Positions 7,437-18,513 of a DNA stretch of 36,956 nucleotides are shown here, in pieces (positions within the stretch are counted from its first letter, which is position 1; each line of letters starts with the position of its first letter). The stretch is from positions 1-36,956 of the forward strand of contig JASHQH010000095.1 of assembly GCA_030037635.1 (NCBI GenBank). The letters run 5' to 3'. Source of the stretch: Acidobacteriaceae bacterium. GTDB taxonomy: Bacteria > Acidobacteriota > Terriglobia > Terriglobales > Acidobacteriaceae. The position numbers and the translations under genes are program-made. Under the pieces are notes generated by a model, which did not search any database, had not been told where the DNA came from, and saw only the letters and a program-made list of their open reading frames with translations.

Positions 7437-8066
7437 ATGCAGATTGACACGCACGACGTTCTGCTCGTGATCGACGTGCAAAACGATTTCTGCCCGGGCG
7501 GCGCGCTGGCCGTGCCGGGCGGCGACGAGGTGATCGCGCCCATTCTCCGCATTGCGCCGGAGTTTGAGCACATCGTCCTCACCCAGGACTGGCACCCGGC
7601 AAACCACACTTCGTTTGCCACTTCGCATACGGGCAAGAAGCCCTTCGATTCCGTCGAGCTTGGTTATGGAGCGCAGACGCTGTGGCCGCCGCATTGCGTG
7701 CAAGGCAGCGCTGGAGCAGAATTTCATCCCGCTTTGCACTTGCCGCAGGCCGAGCTTGTGCTGCGCAAAGGCTTTCGTCCGCAGATCGATTCGTATTCCG
7801 CATTTTTCGAGAACGACCGCACCACGCCCACCGGCCTCGCCGGCTATTTGCACGAGCGTGGGCTCAGCCGCATCTTTTTGGCCGGCCTGGCCTACGACTA
7901 TTGCGTGGGCTACTCCGCGTTGGACGCGCGCCGGCTCGGACTTCCGGCATTCGTGCTGCGCGATGCATGCCGGGCCATCGACCTAAAGGGATCGGTGGCG
8001 GCAATCGAAAGCGAGTTCAATCGAGCAGGAGTTAGTGTGGCGGATACAGCCGATCTTTTCGCGTGA
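7437..8066 (+). CDS. pncA: nicotinamidase/pyrazinamidase
   Basis: Cytoplasmic amidohydrolase of the isochorismatase fold that converts nicotinamide to nicotinate in NAD salvage. The 209-residue length fits bacterial PncA. The triad is visible as Asp13 (IDVQNDF), Lys111 (LRKGFRP) and Cys156 (YDYCVGYSALDA). The metal site is Asp51/His53 in QDWHPANH plus a later His. ATG 7437 has CAAGGA six bases upstream. It follows the DeoR gene by 33 nt and may be cotranscribed. An NAD-salvage enzyme beside an NAD-dependent aldehyde compartment is suggestive but may be chance. Confidence 0.93.
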   Translation: MQIDTHDVLLVIDVQNDFCPGGALAVPGGDEVIAPILRIAPEFEHIVLTQDWHPANHTSFATSHTGKKPFDSVELGYGAQTLWPPHCVQGSAGAEFHPALHLPQAELVLRKGFRPQIDSYSAFFENDRTTPTGLAGYLHERGLSRIFLAGLAYDYCVGYSALDARRLGLPAFVLRDACRAIDLKGSVAAIESEFNRAGVSVADTADLFA

Positions 8067-8116
8067 ACGCGGCTGGCCTAGAATCACTTCAGGCTTAGTT
8101 GGTCAAACTCGGTTTG

Positions 8117-8386
8117 ATGGGTATGTCGCGCAATTTCTACATACTGGCCGCCACGCTCGGTTTGTTTGCGGTTCTCTCAGGCGGCATGGCGCTGGTGCCG
8201 TCAAGTTTTCAGCCCGGGCTGCCCGCCAATGGCACGCTCTGGCGCACCACGGCGTTGATTCTGGCACTGGCCGGGCTGGGGTCTGCGCTGGTCGGCGTGT
8301 TGAGCAATCTTTTTGAGCAGGTCGACCGGCACAGTGACGAAGCGCGGCGTGCGGCAAGGCGAAGGCGGCGCGGCGAGAGGAACTAA
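8117..8386 (+). CDS. small two-helix membrane protein, unknown function
   Basis: Predicted 89-residue protein with two hydrophobic segments (about residues 8-25 and 44-65) and a strongly basic C-terminus ending in an Arg run (RRAARRRRRGERN), consistent with an inner-membrane protein whose tail faces the cytoplasm. I do not recognise the family. No clear ribosome binding site is seen; ATG 8117 and ATG 8123 are both possible, and a TTG at 8099 is in frame. It lies between pncA and queD on the same strand. Confidence 0.55.
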   Translation: MGMSRNFYILAATLGLFAVLSGGMALVPSSFQPGLPANGTLWRTTALILALAGLGSALVGVLSNLFEQVDRHSDEARRAARRRRRGERN

Positions 8387-8431
8387 AATGTGGAGAGGGG
8401 CGCTTCCCCGCAAAGAATCGAGCAGAAACCG

Positions 8432-8809
8432 ATGTACGAAGTTACCGTGGAGGCAGATTTTTCGTCCGGGCACTATCTGCGCAATTACAAAGGCAAATGC
8501 GAGAATCCGCACGGCCACAACTACAGGGTGCGCGTGACGCTGGCCGGCGAAGTGCTGGACGAGGCCGGCCTGCTCCTCGACTTCAGGCTGCTGAAGCAGG
8601 TGCTTCGCCCGCTGATCGAGCGTATCGACCACCAGATGCTCAACGATCTGGAGCCGTTCACCACTCTCAATCCCTCCGCCGAAAACATCGCCAAATACTT
8701 CTATGACCAGACCAACCAGCAGCTCAAGGGAATGACCGCGGGCCGTGTGCGCGTGAAGGACTGCACGATTTGGGAGACCGACACGACTACAGCTACGTAC
8801 TACGAGTAA
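8432..8809 (+). CDS. queD: 6-carboxy-5,6,7,8-tetrahydropterin synthase (QueD/PTPS family)
   Basis: Zinc enzyme of queuosine/7-deazaguanine synthesis, turning 7,8-dihydroneopterin triphosphate into 6-carboxytetrahydropterin. The 125-residue protein has the three zinc ligands His14 (SSGHYL), His27 and His29 (PHGHNY), and the family Cys at position 23 (KGKCENPHGH). Later motifs are LLLDFRLLK, DHQMLNDL and the C-terminal TIWETDTTTATYYE. ATG 8432 is used; an in-frame upstream start at 8390 would add a non-conserved 14-residue leader. No other queuosine gene is nearby. A pterin-synthase paralog with a different product is possible. Confidence 0.9.
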   Translation: MYEVTVEADFSSGHYLRNYKGKCENPHGHNYRVRVTLAGEVLDEAGLLLDFRLLKQVLRPLIERIDHQMLNDLEPFTTLNPSAENIAKYFYDQTNQQLKGMTAGRVRVKDCTIWETDTTTATYYE

Positions 8810-8872
8810 GTCCGTTATTCAAGGGGCTCGCCGCCAGGTGCGCAGCGATATTGGGCGTGGGCTCTTGCGCAA

Positions 8873-11287
8873 TTATTGCGGTGCAGGAAGATTCCCTGTC
8901 ACCTCCGCCGGCGGGACGGCGGCCAGAGTTTCGGTTTCGGCGGGAAGCGCGGCGGCAGGCAGCGGGCGCTCCAGCGCCAGCGTCAGCACCTCGTCCATGT
9001 TGTCGACAAAGTGCAGTTTCATGGCGTTCTTGATGTTGTCGGGCAGCTCGGAGAGATCCTTCTCGTTGGCGCGGGGCAGAATGGTCTCAAAGATGCCGGC
9101 GCGCAGAGCCGCCAGCAGTTTTTCTTTCAAGCCCCCGATGGCCAGCACCTTGCCCCGCAGCGTAATCTCGCCCGTCATGGCGATGTCGCGGCGAACAGGA
9201 ATTTTGGCCAATGCGCTGGCCAGCGCTGTCGCCATGGTGATGCCCGCCGATGGACCGTCCTTGGGGATCGCGCCCTCGGGCACGTGCAGGTGCAGGTCGA
9301 CGTTGCGATAAAACTCGCGTGTAAGACCCAACGCCTGCGCTTTGCTGCGGATGTAGGCTAGCGCCGCCTGTGCCGACTCCTGCATCACGTCGCCCAGCTG
9401 GCCCGTGACGGTCATCTTTCCCTTGCCGTCGAGCACTTGCACCTCGGTCGTGAGGATGCTGCCGCCCACTTCGGTCCACGCCAAGCCCGTCACCAGGCCC
9501 ACCTCGCTCTTTTCGTGCGCCTCAGAATCGCGGAACTTGGGCACGCCCAGAAACTCGCCGATGTTCTGCGCGGTGACCTCTTCTTTGTGCTTGGAGCCGC
9601 TCTTGACTACCTTGCGCGCCACCTTGCGGCACACGTTGCCGATTTCGCGCTCCAGGTTACGCACGCCCGCCTCGCGCGTGTAGAAGCGGATGATCTCAAG
9701 CACGGCATCGTCAGTAAAGACGATATTCTTGTCGCTTAGGCCGGTCTGCTCGCGCTGCTTCTTGATCAGATACTGGCGCGCGATCTCCAGCTTTTCCGGC
9801 TCGGTGTAGCCCTGCAGGCGGAGAATCTCCATGCGATCCTGCAGCGCGGGCGGAATCGTGTGCAGCACGTTGGCCGTGGCCACGAACAGCACCTGCGAAA
9901 GATCGTAATCGACGTCGAGATAGTGATCCTGGAAGGTTACGTTCTGTTCGGGGTCGAGCACCTCGAGCAGCGCTGACGCCGGATCGCCGCGGAAATCGGA
10001 CGAAATCTTGTCGACCTCATCGAGCAGGAACACCGGATTCTTGGTGCCCGCGCGCTTCATGTGCTGGATGATCTGGCCGGGCATGGCGCCGATATAGGTG
10101 CGGCGATGGCCGCGAATCTCGGCTTCGTCGCGCACGCCGCCCAACGACAGGCGCACGAATTTGCGTCCCGTTGCCTTGGCGATGGACATGCCCAGCGAAG
10201 TTTTGCCCACGCCGGGAGGGCCCACGAAGCAGAGAATCGAACCCTTCGGGTTCTTTACCAGCTGGCGCACGGCAAGGAATTCCAGGATGCGCTCCTTGAT
10301 CTTTTCCAGGCCGTAGTGGTCGGTGTTCAGAACCTTCTCGGCATAATCGATGGAACGGGTTTCTTTGGAACGCTTGCGCCAAGGCACGGCCAGCAGCCAG
10401 TCGATGTAATTCCGGCTGACCGTCGATTCGGCCGACATGGGCGGCATGGCCTCGAGCTTCTTGAGCTCCTGAATGCACTTGTCGAGCACGTCCTTAGGCA
10501 TGCCCGCGCCCTCGATCTTCTTGCGCAGCTCGTCAAACTCGCTCTTTTCGCCGCGGCCGAGCTCTTTCTGGATGGCCTTGATCTTCTCGTTGAGGTAGTA
10601 CTCTTTCTGCGCGCGCTCCATCTGGCGCTTTACACGCGACTGAATATTGCGATCCAGGTCGAGTTTCTCGATCTCGATGTCGAGCACGTCGGCCAGCCGG
10701 GCCAGTCGTGCGGCCGGATCGAAAATGGCCAGCAGCTCCTGCTTCTCCTCGATGCCGATCTGCAAGTTCGAGGCGATTACATCGGAAAGCTTGGCAGGCT
10801 CGTCCAGGCGGACGGTGGCGATGATGGTTTCGTAATTAAGCGACTGTTGTAGCTTGACGTAATTCTCAAACAGCGTGGTCACGCGCTGCATCAGTTGCTC
10901 GACAGCAGGGCTCATCTCGAACTCGCGCTTGCCCATGCGCACTGTGGCTACAAAAAAGCCGTCACGATCGGAGACATCGACGGACTTGGCGCGCTCTACG
11001 CCTTCGACCAGGACCTTGATGTTGCCATCGGGCATCTTCACGCTCTGAACGATGTTGCAGATGCAGCCCACCTGATAGATGTCTTTGGCGCGCGGTTCGT
11101 CGATCGAGGCATCATGCTGCGTGGCGAGAAAAATCTTGCGGTCGCCATTGAGAGCTTCCTCCAGGGCGCGCACGCTCGACTCGCGGCCCACCACAAAGGG
11201 CGTCATCATGTAGGGGAAGATGACCATGTCGCGGATGGGCATCATGGGCAGCTTGCGCGGCTCGTTCTTCTCGCGGGTCGTGGTCAT
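8873..11287 (-). CDS. lon: Lon ATP-dependent protease
   Basis: Homo-oligomeric AAA+ serine protease that degrades misfolded and some regulatory proteins in the cytoplasm. The 804-residue protein has the N-terminal substrate domain ([15 protein letters not shown] start), the AAA+ module with Walker [12 protein letters not shown] and Walker [12 protein letters not shown], and the protease domain with the Ser680-Lys723 dyad in [10 protein letters not shown] and [11 protein letters not shown] Pro/Ala tail ends the protein. A GTG at 11314 would add nine residues. ATG 11287 is preferred because GGTGA lies just upstream. It is downstream of tig-clpP-clpX on the same strand, the classical bacterial order. 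Confidence 0.97.
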   Translation of the reverse strand: MTTTREKNEPRKLPMMPIRDMVIFPYMMTPFVVGRESSVRALEEALNGDRKIFLATQHDASIDEPRAKDIYQVGCICNIVQSVKMPDGNIKVLVEGVERAKSVDVSDRDGFFVATVRMGKREFEMSPAVEQLMQRVTTLFENYVKLQQSLNYETIIATVRLDEPAKLSDVIASNLQIGIEEKQELLAIFDPAARLARLADVLDIEIEKLDLDRNIQSRVKRQMERAQKEYYLNEKIKAIQKELGRGEKSEFDELRKKIEGAGMPKDVLDKCIQELKKLEAMPPMSAESTVSRNYIDWLLAVPWRKRSKETRSIDYAEKVLNTDHYGLEKIKERILEFLAVRQLVKNPKGSILCFVGPPGVGKTSLGMSIAKATGRKFVRLSLGGVRDEAEIRGHRRTYIGAMPGQIIQHMKRAGTKNPVFLLDEVDKISSDFRGDPASALLEVLDPEQNVTFQDHYLDVDYDLSQVLFVATANVLHTIPPALQDRMEILRLQGYTEPEKLEIARQYLIKKQREQTGLSDKNIVFTDDAVLEIIRFYTREAGVRNLEREIGNVCRKVARKVVKSGSKHKEEVTAQNIGEFLGVPKFRDSEAHEKSEVGLVTGLAWTEVGGSILTTEVQVLDGKGKMTVTGQLGDVMQESAQAALAYIRSKAQALGLTREFYRNVDLHLHVPEGAIPKDGPSAGITMATALASALAKIPVRRDIAMTGEITLRGKVLAIGGLKEKLLAALRAGIFETILPRANEKDLSELPDNIKNAMKLHFVDNMDEVLTLALERPLPAAALPAETETLAAVPPAEVTGNLPAPQ

Positions 11288-11445
11288 CTGTTCACCATTT
11301 ACGAAAATGGCCACGCAACAGTCCGCCCCGGCTGCGGAGCGGGTCGCGTGTCATAGAGGGATTGTACAGCGAAGCTGTCGACAAGGGAACGAGGCAACGA
11401 ATTCCATGGCGCTGATCCGGACAATGGCCCGTGTGTGCAATTTTC

Positions 11446-11465
11446 TGCATGACTAAAGTCATGCA
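11446..11465. repeat. 20-nt palindrome TGCATGACT-AA-AGTCATGCA
   Basis: Perfect 9-bp arms around AA. No T run follows on either strand, so it is not a standard terminator. It could be a dimeric regulator site for lon or a copy of a dispersed REP-like intergenic palindrome. The window contains only this copy. Confidence 0.55.
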
Positions 11466-11486
11466 CCAAGGGAACTGCATACGCTC

Positions 11487-11519
11487 AAAAGCCCCTTCCA
11501 CCACACGGTAAAAGGGGCT
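11487..11519 (-). terminator. rho-independent terminator after clpX
   Basis: AGCCCCTT at 11490-11497 is complementary to AAGGGGCT at 11512-11519 with a 14-nt loop. Read on the minus strand the 3' arm is followed by TTTT. It lies 24 nt past the clpX stop, so it probably ends the tig-clpP-clpX transcript before lon. Confidence 0.65.
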
Positions 11520-11543
11520 CCTGAGAAAAAGCTGGACACAGAC

Positions 11544-12815
11544 TTAGCCGGCTTTTTCCAGCAAACACAGCGACAGGTCACGCCGCTCCACCATGTCCTT
11601 GGTAATTTCAAGGTCGCGCACGCGCTTGTTCGAGGGCAGGTGATACATGAGGTCGAGCATGAGCTCCTCAAGGATCATGCGCAATCCGCGGGCGCCCACC
11701 TTGCGCGCCATAGCCTCGCGAGCAACAGCACAGGCAGCCTCCTGCGTAAAGTGCAGGCGTACATTCTCGTACTCGAAGAGGCGCTGGTACTGCTTGAGGA
11801 TGGCGTTGCGCGGCTTGGTGAGAATCTCGATCAACGCGGCTTCGTCGAGCTCGTCGAGCACGCCCACCACGGGCAGGCGGCCGACGAACTCCGGAATCAG
11901 GCCGTACTTGATCAGATCCTGCGGCTCGGTCTGGCGCAACAATTCGGTGTCGCGATGCGAGCGCGAGGTGGCCTGGTCGGCTTCGGCATCTACGGTCCTG
12001 AAGCCGAGAGCTTTCTTGCCTACGCGGCGGCCGACAACGCGCTCGAGGCCGACAAAGGCCCCGCCGCAAATGAACAGAATGTTGGTGGTGTCGACCGCGG
12101 TGAACTCCTGGTGCGGGTGCTTGCGGCCGCCCTGTGGCGGCACGTTGGCCACGGTGCCTTCCAAGATCTTGAGCAGCGCCTGCTGCACGCCCTCGCCGCT
12201 CACGTCGCGGGTGATGGAGGGGTTCTCGTCCTTGCGGCCGATCTTGTCTATTTCGTCGATGTAGATGATTCCTTGCTGGGCCCGATTGACGTCGCCGTCG
12301 GCGGCCTGCAAGAGCTTGAGAATGATATTCTCCACGTCCTCGCCCACGTAGCCTGCCTCGGTCAGCGTGGTAGCGTCCACAATGGCGAAGGGAACGTCGA
12401 GCATCTTGGCCAGCGTGTGCGCCAGCAGCGTCTTGCCTGAGCCGGTGGGGCCGATGAGCAGAATGTTGGACTTGGTCAGCTCCACTTCGCCTGACCGCGA
12501 GCGATTCATCTGGATGCGCTTGTAGTGGTTGTAAACGGCGACAGCAAGCTTCTTCTTGGTTTGGTCCTGGCCAATGACGTATTCGTCGAGAAAACTCTTG
12601 ACCTCGGTGGGCTTAGGGAGATGGCCTGCGGTGGTGGCGGGAACTTCGCCGCCGCGGTCGTCTTCGAGGATGGAATTGCAGACGGCCACGCATTCGTCAC
12701 ATATGTAAGCCCGTGGATAATCGCTGGGCGATGAGATCAGCTTGGCGACCGCGTCCTGCGACTTATGGCAGAACGAACAGCGCAAAGCTTCTTCAGGCCC
12801 GGTGCGCGTTTTCAT
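11544..12815 (-). CDS. clpX: ATP-dependent Clp protease ATP-binding subunit ClpX
   Basis: Hexameric AAA+ unfoldase that feeds tagged proteins to ClpP. The 423-residue protein has the N-terminal C4 zinc domain (CSFCHKSQ and CDECVAVC), Walker [16 protein letters not shown], Walker [16 protein letters not shown], the sensor regions and the IPEFVGRLP motif of the family. The IGF-type ClpP-binding loop appears as KKALGFR. Its start is 48 nt after the clpP stop, with AGGGAGAAAAC upstream, indicating one operon. Confidence 0.97.
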   Translation of the reverse strand: MKTRTGPEEALRCSFCHKSQDAVAKLISSPSDYPRAYICDECVAVCNSILEDDRGGEVPATTAGHLPKPTEVKSFLDEYVIGQDQTKKKLAVAVYNHYKRIQMNRSRSGEVELTKSNILLIGPTGSGKTLLAHTLAKMLDVPFAIVDATTLTEAGYVGEDVENIILKLLQAADGDVNRAQQGIIYIDEIDKIGRKDENPSITRDVSGEGVQQALLKILEGTVANVPPQGGRKHPHQEFTAVDTTNILFICGGAFVGLERVVGRRVGKKALGFRTVDAEADQATSRSHRDTELLRQTEPQDLIKYGLIPEFVGRLPVVGVLDELDEAALIEILTKPRNAILKQYQRLFEYENVRLHFTQEAACAVAREAMARKVGARGLRMILEELMLDLMYHLPSNKRVRDLEITKDMVERRDLSLCLLEKAG

Positions 12816-12863
12816 TGTTTTCTCCCTATGGACGAGATGGTACCACTACTTAACGAATTCCGG

Positions 12864-13454
12864 CTACCGGAGCGGCCGGTCGATGATTTCGTCCACAATC
12901 CCGTATTCCTTGGCTTGTTGCGCGTTCATAATGAAGTCCCTCTCCACGTCGCGCTCGATCCGTTCGAGGGGCTGCCCGGTGTGCCGGGCGATCAGGTTGT
13001 TGGTGATTTCGCGGATGCGCAGGATTTCACGCGCGTGAATGTCGATGTCGGTCGCCTGGCCGCTCAAGCCTCCCATCGAAGGCTGATGAATGAGGATACG
13101 CGAGTTGGGTAGCGCGAAGCGCTTGCCCTTGGCGCCGGCCAAAAGCAGAAAGGCGCCCATGCTGGCGGCCTGCCCGATGCAGTAGGTCACCACGTTGTTC
13201 TTGATGAACTGCATCGTGTCGTAGATGGCGAGTCCCGAGGTAATGGAGCCGCCCGGAGAATTGATATACAGCGAAACGTCCTTTTCGGGGTCCTCGCCCT
13301 GCAGAAAGAGCATCTGGGCGACCACGAGATTGGCCACCTGATCGTCGATGGGCGTACCAAGAAAGATAATGTTGTCGCGCAGCAGACGGGAATAAATATC
13401 GTAGGCGCGCTCGCCCCGGCTCGTCTGCTCAACCACCATGGGAACCAATGCCAT
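12864..13454 (-). CDS. clpP: ATP-dependent Clp protease proteolytic subunit ClpP
   Basis: Serine peptidase forming the tetradecameric chamber used with ClpX. The 196-residue length is normal. The catalytic Ser98 lies in GQAASMGAF and His123 in LIHQPSMGG, with an Asp around residue 170 in the IERDVERDF segment. Gly-rich SPGGSITSG forms the oxyanion region. The gene lies between tig and clpX on the same strand. Confidence 0.97.
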   Translation of the reverse strand: MALVPMVVEQTSRGERAYDIYSRLLRDNIIFLGTPIDDQVANLVVAQMLFLQGEDPEKDVSLYINSPGGSITSGLAIYDTMQFIKNNVVTYCIGQAASMGAFLLLAGAKGKRFALPNSRILIHQPSMGGLSGQATDIDIHAREILRIREITNNLIARHTGQPLERIERDVERDFIMNAQQAKEYGIVDEIIDRPLR

Positions 13455-13460
13455 TCTTTT

Positions 13461-13500
13461 CTTAGCTCCTAGCTGTTCGCCTTTCAGCTCTTAGTTAGCC
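13461..13500 (-). repeat. heptamer-type short tandem repeat upstream of clpP
   Basis: Read on the + strand the gap has 7-nt units CTTAGCT, CCTAGCT, GTTCGCC, TTCAGCT, CTTAGTT. On the minus strand these are variants of AGCTAAG/AGCTGAA. They resemble the AGCTAAT units between BMC-H1 and BMC-H2, which suggests a dispersed heptamer repeat family. The block lies where the clpP ribosome binding site should be, and AGCTAAGAAAAG is the only upstream purine-rich stretch. Confidence 0.45.
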
Positions 13501-13554
13501 GTGCTTGTTTCTCCATGCGCGAACCCCGGGGAGGAGTCTGCCGCTCGCATTTCC

Positions 13555-14958
13555 TCATCCGGGCAGGCGTTCGTACAAAGTCGAAGCAGTCTTTTCACGT
13601 CGCAGTTGTTCCCTGATCTTAGCTATTCCTCCGTCCTTGGTCAATCGCGCTTTCAGGGCATCGAGCGGCTCGCGGGACTGGAGAGCAGCCAATTGCAATT
13701 CCTTGTCCAGATCCTCGTCGCTCACGGTGATATTTTCTTCGCCGGCGATGCGATCGAGCAGGAGGTTGGCCTTCACTTCGGCAAGGGCCCCGTCGCGCTG
13801 GGCCGCGCGCAGACGCGTGAAGTCGAGCTTGCGCATCTGCTCGGCCTGCATGCCTTGTGCGGCCAGGGCACGCAATCCACGTTCGAGCCGCGTGTCGATT
13901 TGATCTTGCACCATCGATTCCGGAATCGGGAAGGTATACCGCTCTGCCAGGGCCGCCATCAGACGGTCCTTGGTCTCGCCCTCCACGCTGCGCCGCTTGC
14001 GTGCGGCCAGATATTCGCGCACGCTCTTCTCAAGATCGGCAAAACTTTCGTAATGGCCGAGTTCCTTGGCGGAATCGTCGTTCAGCTCGGGCAGCGTGCG
14101 CCTCTTGATCGCCTTCACCGTCACGTCGTAGGCCACTGTCTTGCCGGCCAGCCGCGCTTCGGCGTAATCGGCGGGATAAATCACTTCGACCTTCAGCTCC
14201 TGGCCGGGCTTGGCGCCGCGCAGCGCGTTATTAAAAGCTTCCACGGTGTCTTCGCCGCCGATTTCAACCAGCGTGTCTTCGCCGGAAATGGGCCTGGGCT
14301 CTGCGGGCGCGGACTCCGCATCCGCCCCCTCGGCCGGGGGCGCGGCCGGCTCCGGCGCAATCTGCCCTTTATAGCTGATCTGCGCCCAGTCGCCGTCGCC
14401 GAGCGGCCGATCTTCCTCAACCGGCTCAATCACGGCGCGCGACTCGCGCAGGTGCTTCATCTCCTGCTGGAACTCTTCTTCAGTGATTTCGACGGGAGGT
14501 TTGGGGACTTTCACATCCTTGTAGCCGTCGATGGAAAACGCCGGAATATATTCGAAGACGGCCTTGACGTGGAGCGGAGAGCCTTCTTCGACGGTCAGCT
14601 CAGTCACCTGTGGCTGGCCCACCGGTCGAATTCCCAGCTCGGCGACTCCTTTGTTGAAGCGCTCGGGAAGCAGTCTGTCGATCACTTCCTTACGGATGTC
14701 GGCGCCGAAGCGGCGCCGGATCACCGATTCCGGCACCTTGCCGGCTCTGAATCCGGGAATCTTGGCGTATTTGCGGTATTCCGCAGCCACTCTTTGCCAA
14801 GCCTTGGATACTTCTTCGGCAGGCACGTCGATCACCAGCTCGCGAGTGCACTCGGGGTTCAGAACCGGGCCATGCGCGTGCTGTTCTTCGGGGTGATCGG
14901 GCTCGCCCTGGGGTCCGCTGGTTTGAGGATTGCCTTCGAGGGTGCTGCTGGGAGTCAA
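13555..14958 (-). CDS. tig: trigger factor, ribosome-associated chaperone
   Basis: Binds the ribosome exit tunnel and shields nascent chains; its middle domain is an FKBP-type prolyl isomerase. The 467-residue protein shows the ribosome-binding signature IPGFRAGKVP in the N-terminal domain, the FKBP-like domain from about residue 160, and the helical C-terminal domain. A low-complexity Ala/Pro/Glu insert (PEPAAPPAEGADAESAPAE) interrupts the FKBP domain, and about 30 extra residues precede the usual start. The start codon is TTG, supported by GGAAGG seven bases upstream. First gene of the tig-clpP-clpX-lon group. Confidence 0.95.
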   Translation of the reverse strand: MTPSSTLEGNPQTSGPQGEPDHPEEQHAHGPVLNPECTRELVIDVPAEEVSKAWQRVAAEYRKYAKIPGFRAGKVPESVIRRRFGADIRKEVIDRLLPERFNKGVAELGIRPVGQPQVTELTVEEGSPLHVKAVFEYIPAFSIDGYKDVKVPKPPVEITEEEFQQEMKHLRESRAVIEPVEEDRPLGDGDWAQISYKGQIAPEPAAPPAEGADAESAPAEPRPISGEDTLVEIGGEDTVEAFNNALRGAKPGQELKVEVIYPADYAEARLAGKTVAYDVTVKAIKRRTLPELNDDSAKELGHYESFADLEKSVREYLAARKRRSVEGETKDRLMAALAERYTFPIPESMVQDQIDTRLERGLRALAAQGMQAEQMRKLDFTRLRAAQRDGALAEVKANLLLDRIAGEENITVSDEDLDKELQLAALQSREPLDALKARLTKDGGIAKIREQLRREKTASTLYERLPG

Positions 14959-15120
14959 CGTAATACCTTCCGGGCGCGTGCGCCGATGGGGTAGCAGCCA
15001 TGGGCTGCTGTCAGGAGAGAACTCAGCGCCGATTGGCCGGGGGAATACCTCGTCTTATGGTATGTGGCTTTGCGCGGGCGGGTCAAACCGCCCTGCGGCA
15101 GAGGGACCGGCGAAGGCACG

Positions 15121-15402
15121 TTACTTTTCGTCGGGATTCGGCTTACGAACGTAAGGAAGAAAGCGCGGGTGGGCGGCGCCGCATTGCATGTAATATGTGC
15201 GGGCATCATTCAGGCTCAGTTGGCCGTTCACGGTGAGTCGCACCTCCGAGGCGTCTTCGTCTTCCTGCCCGTCATCCTCCCACCAGCACACGGGACACAG
15301 CTGCAACGCCCCGGGCGCTTTGAGAGTTTTGTATCCACAACAGGGGCAACGAAAGCGGACTTCGACTGCGGCACTCACGTCGGAATGGACGGCAAAAAGC
15401 AC
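15121..15402 (-). CDS. CPCC-family cysteine-rich protein
   Basis: Small protein of up to 93 residues with the CPCC zinc-ribbon-like pattern: RCPCCGYKTL, then CPVCWWEDDGQEDEDASEV, then LSLNDARTYYMQCGA. The Cys pairs would bind one metal. Molecular function is unknown for the family. GTG 15402 is the longest start; a second GTG at 15378 is possible and would leave about eight fewer residues. It stands alone upstream of tig on the same strand. Confidence 0.75.
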   Translation of the reverse strand: MLFAVHSDVSAAVEVRFRCPCCGYKTLKAPGALQLCPVCWWEDDGQEDEDASEVRLTVNGQLSLNDARTYYMQCGAAHPRFLPYVRKPNPDEK

Positions 15403-15514
15403 AGCGAAGATTACGGGCCAAGAGAGTCGGCGCCTTGCTGCAACCAGCTCGAGCGCAAATCCGGGAAACGAATTCAGTTCGGGAACTCGAAGTGCGCTCG
15501 CCGGAGAATTTGCT

Positions 15515-15800
15515 CTACGGAGCGGTATTCAGACGTGTGTACCCGAAGCCGGACGGTGTGGACGAGTTCGAACCCACCACGTTGCCGCTCGAATCGATCC
15601 AGTAGTAGTTGTAACTGACATCGTGGGGAACCTCGTATTCGGTTCCGGTGCGAGGATCGACATACGTGTGGACGTAGCCATTCCGTATGTCCCAGCCTCC
15701 CATGATGATGTTGGAGATCTCGTTGTTGGTCCGGGTGGCGATTTGGGAAACCTGGGCCGCCGTTTGCGACTGGCGCGCCAGCCACCATTCGCTTCGTGCC
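15515..15800 (-). pseudogene. C-terminal fragment of a secreted/hypothetical protein
   Basis: The minus-strand frame reads about 95 residues with protein-like composition: TAAQVSQIATRTNNEISN, then MGGWDIRNGYVHTYVDP, then YNYYWIDSSGNVVGSNSS, ending at 15515. The central Tyr/Trp/Gly-rich block looks like the C-terminal part of a longer exported protein. There is no upstream start: the frame is open only back to a stop near 15839, and its 5' end overlaps the RibD-like gene. An ATG at 15703 would give 62 residues. I read it as a remnant left by deletion of the N-terminal part; a short real gene from 15703 is the alternative. Confidence 0.45.
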
Positions 15801-15809
15801 GTCTGGCAA

Positions 15810-16334
15810 TTACACCGGCTGCGGTTCGACTGCGTACCTCAGCATCAGCACGCCGCTCTTGAGTGGGCTGTTGCTGTTCAATCTGAGGCGCACGCGGCTT
15901 CCCTCAGGCAAAAGCGGTGTTCCCGCTGCAAGCAGGACGGGGAAAACCGAGACGTCAATCGTGTCCACGAGCCTTGAATCGAGCAGACTGCGAAACAGCA
16001 CGCCGCCGCCCATAAGCCAAATATCTCTGCCTGACTCTGCTTTGAGTGCGCGGACCACCTGAGCTACATCGCGATTGATCACCCTAATGCCGGGAGCGGT
16101 CGCCGCACCGAGGGTGGTAGAGACGACCACGATGCGCATCCCCATGCCCTTCAACAGATCGCCGCGGGTTTTTGCCACCTCGTAAGTGCGGCGGCCCATC
16201 AGCGCCGTGTCGAACTTGCTGTATATCGCTCGAAAATCGATGCCTGAGTCGGGAAAAATCCAGTCGTACTCCCCCTTTGGTCCGGCAATGAATCCGTCGA
16301 GACTCGCGGCCACCCCGTAAACGAGCTGACGCAT
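15810..16334 (-). CDS. dihydrofolate reductase-like protein (RibD C-terminal domain family)
   Basis: Protein of 174 residues with the RibD C-terminal/DHFR-like fold: start MRQLVYGVAASLDGFIAG, LMGRRTYEV, DIWLMGGGVLFRSLLD and a final strand-rich segment. These stand-alone proteins are NAD(P)H-binding reductases of mostly unknown substrate. ATG 16334 was chosen because the family begins there; reading further upstream enters acs coding sequence. It starts 11 nt after the acs stop and is probably cotranscribed with it. Confidence 0.85.
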   Translation of the reverse strand: MRQLVYGVAASLDGFIAGPKGEYDWIFPDSGIDFRAIYSKFDTALMGRRTYEVAKTRGDLLKGMGMRIVVVSTTLGAATAPGIRVINRDVAQVVRALKAESGRDIWLMGGGVLFRSLLDSRLVDTIDVSVFPVLLAAGTPLLPEGSRVRLRLNSNSPLKSGVLMLRYAVEPQPV

Positions 16335-16345
16335 AGCCGGCCAAC

Positions 16346-18337
<1,992 letters not shown>

Positions 18338-18513
18338 GTACAGTCCTTTAGCGAGGCAAGTTGGATACGCTACGCGGGCCGCTGGGGCAACGGCACTTGC
18401 GCGCGAGGCCTAGGTTGCCACTTTAGCGGGCGGGAGGCGACGGAGGCAAGTGACGGGGCGCAGAGCCGGCGAGCGCAGCTCTCTGCTAGCATGTTCCACG
18501 CAAGGGGGAAACG
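18338..18513. other. divergent promoter region between acs and the repeat-domain protein
   Basis: A 176-bp region between divergent starts. No gene or strong promoter match is evident to me. A CAAGGGGGAAACG ribosome binding site lies just before ATG 18514. Confidence 0.5.

Larger units (their letters stand above)
11288..11543. other. lon-clpX intergenic region
   Basis: About 256 bp without a credible gene. It contains the clpX terminator hairpin (11487-11519), a 20-nt palindrome (11446-11465) and, on the minus strand close to lon, TACAAT, which could be a -10 box without a convincing -35. Confidence 0.6.

Noticed and set aside
9405-14994. Long + strand open frames (for example 13501-14994) antisense to tig, clpX and lon
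   Set aside because: They mirror conserved genes in a high-GC sequence, and their translations look like shadow frames without family motifs.
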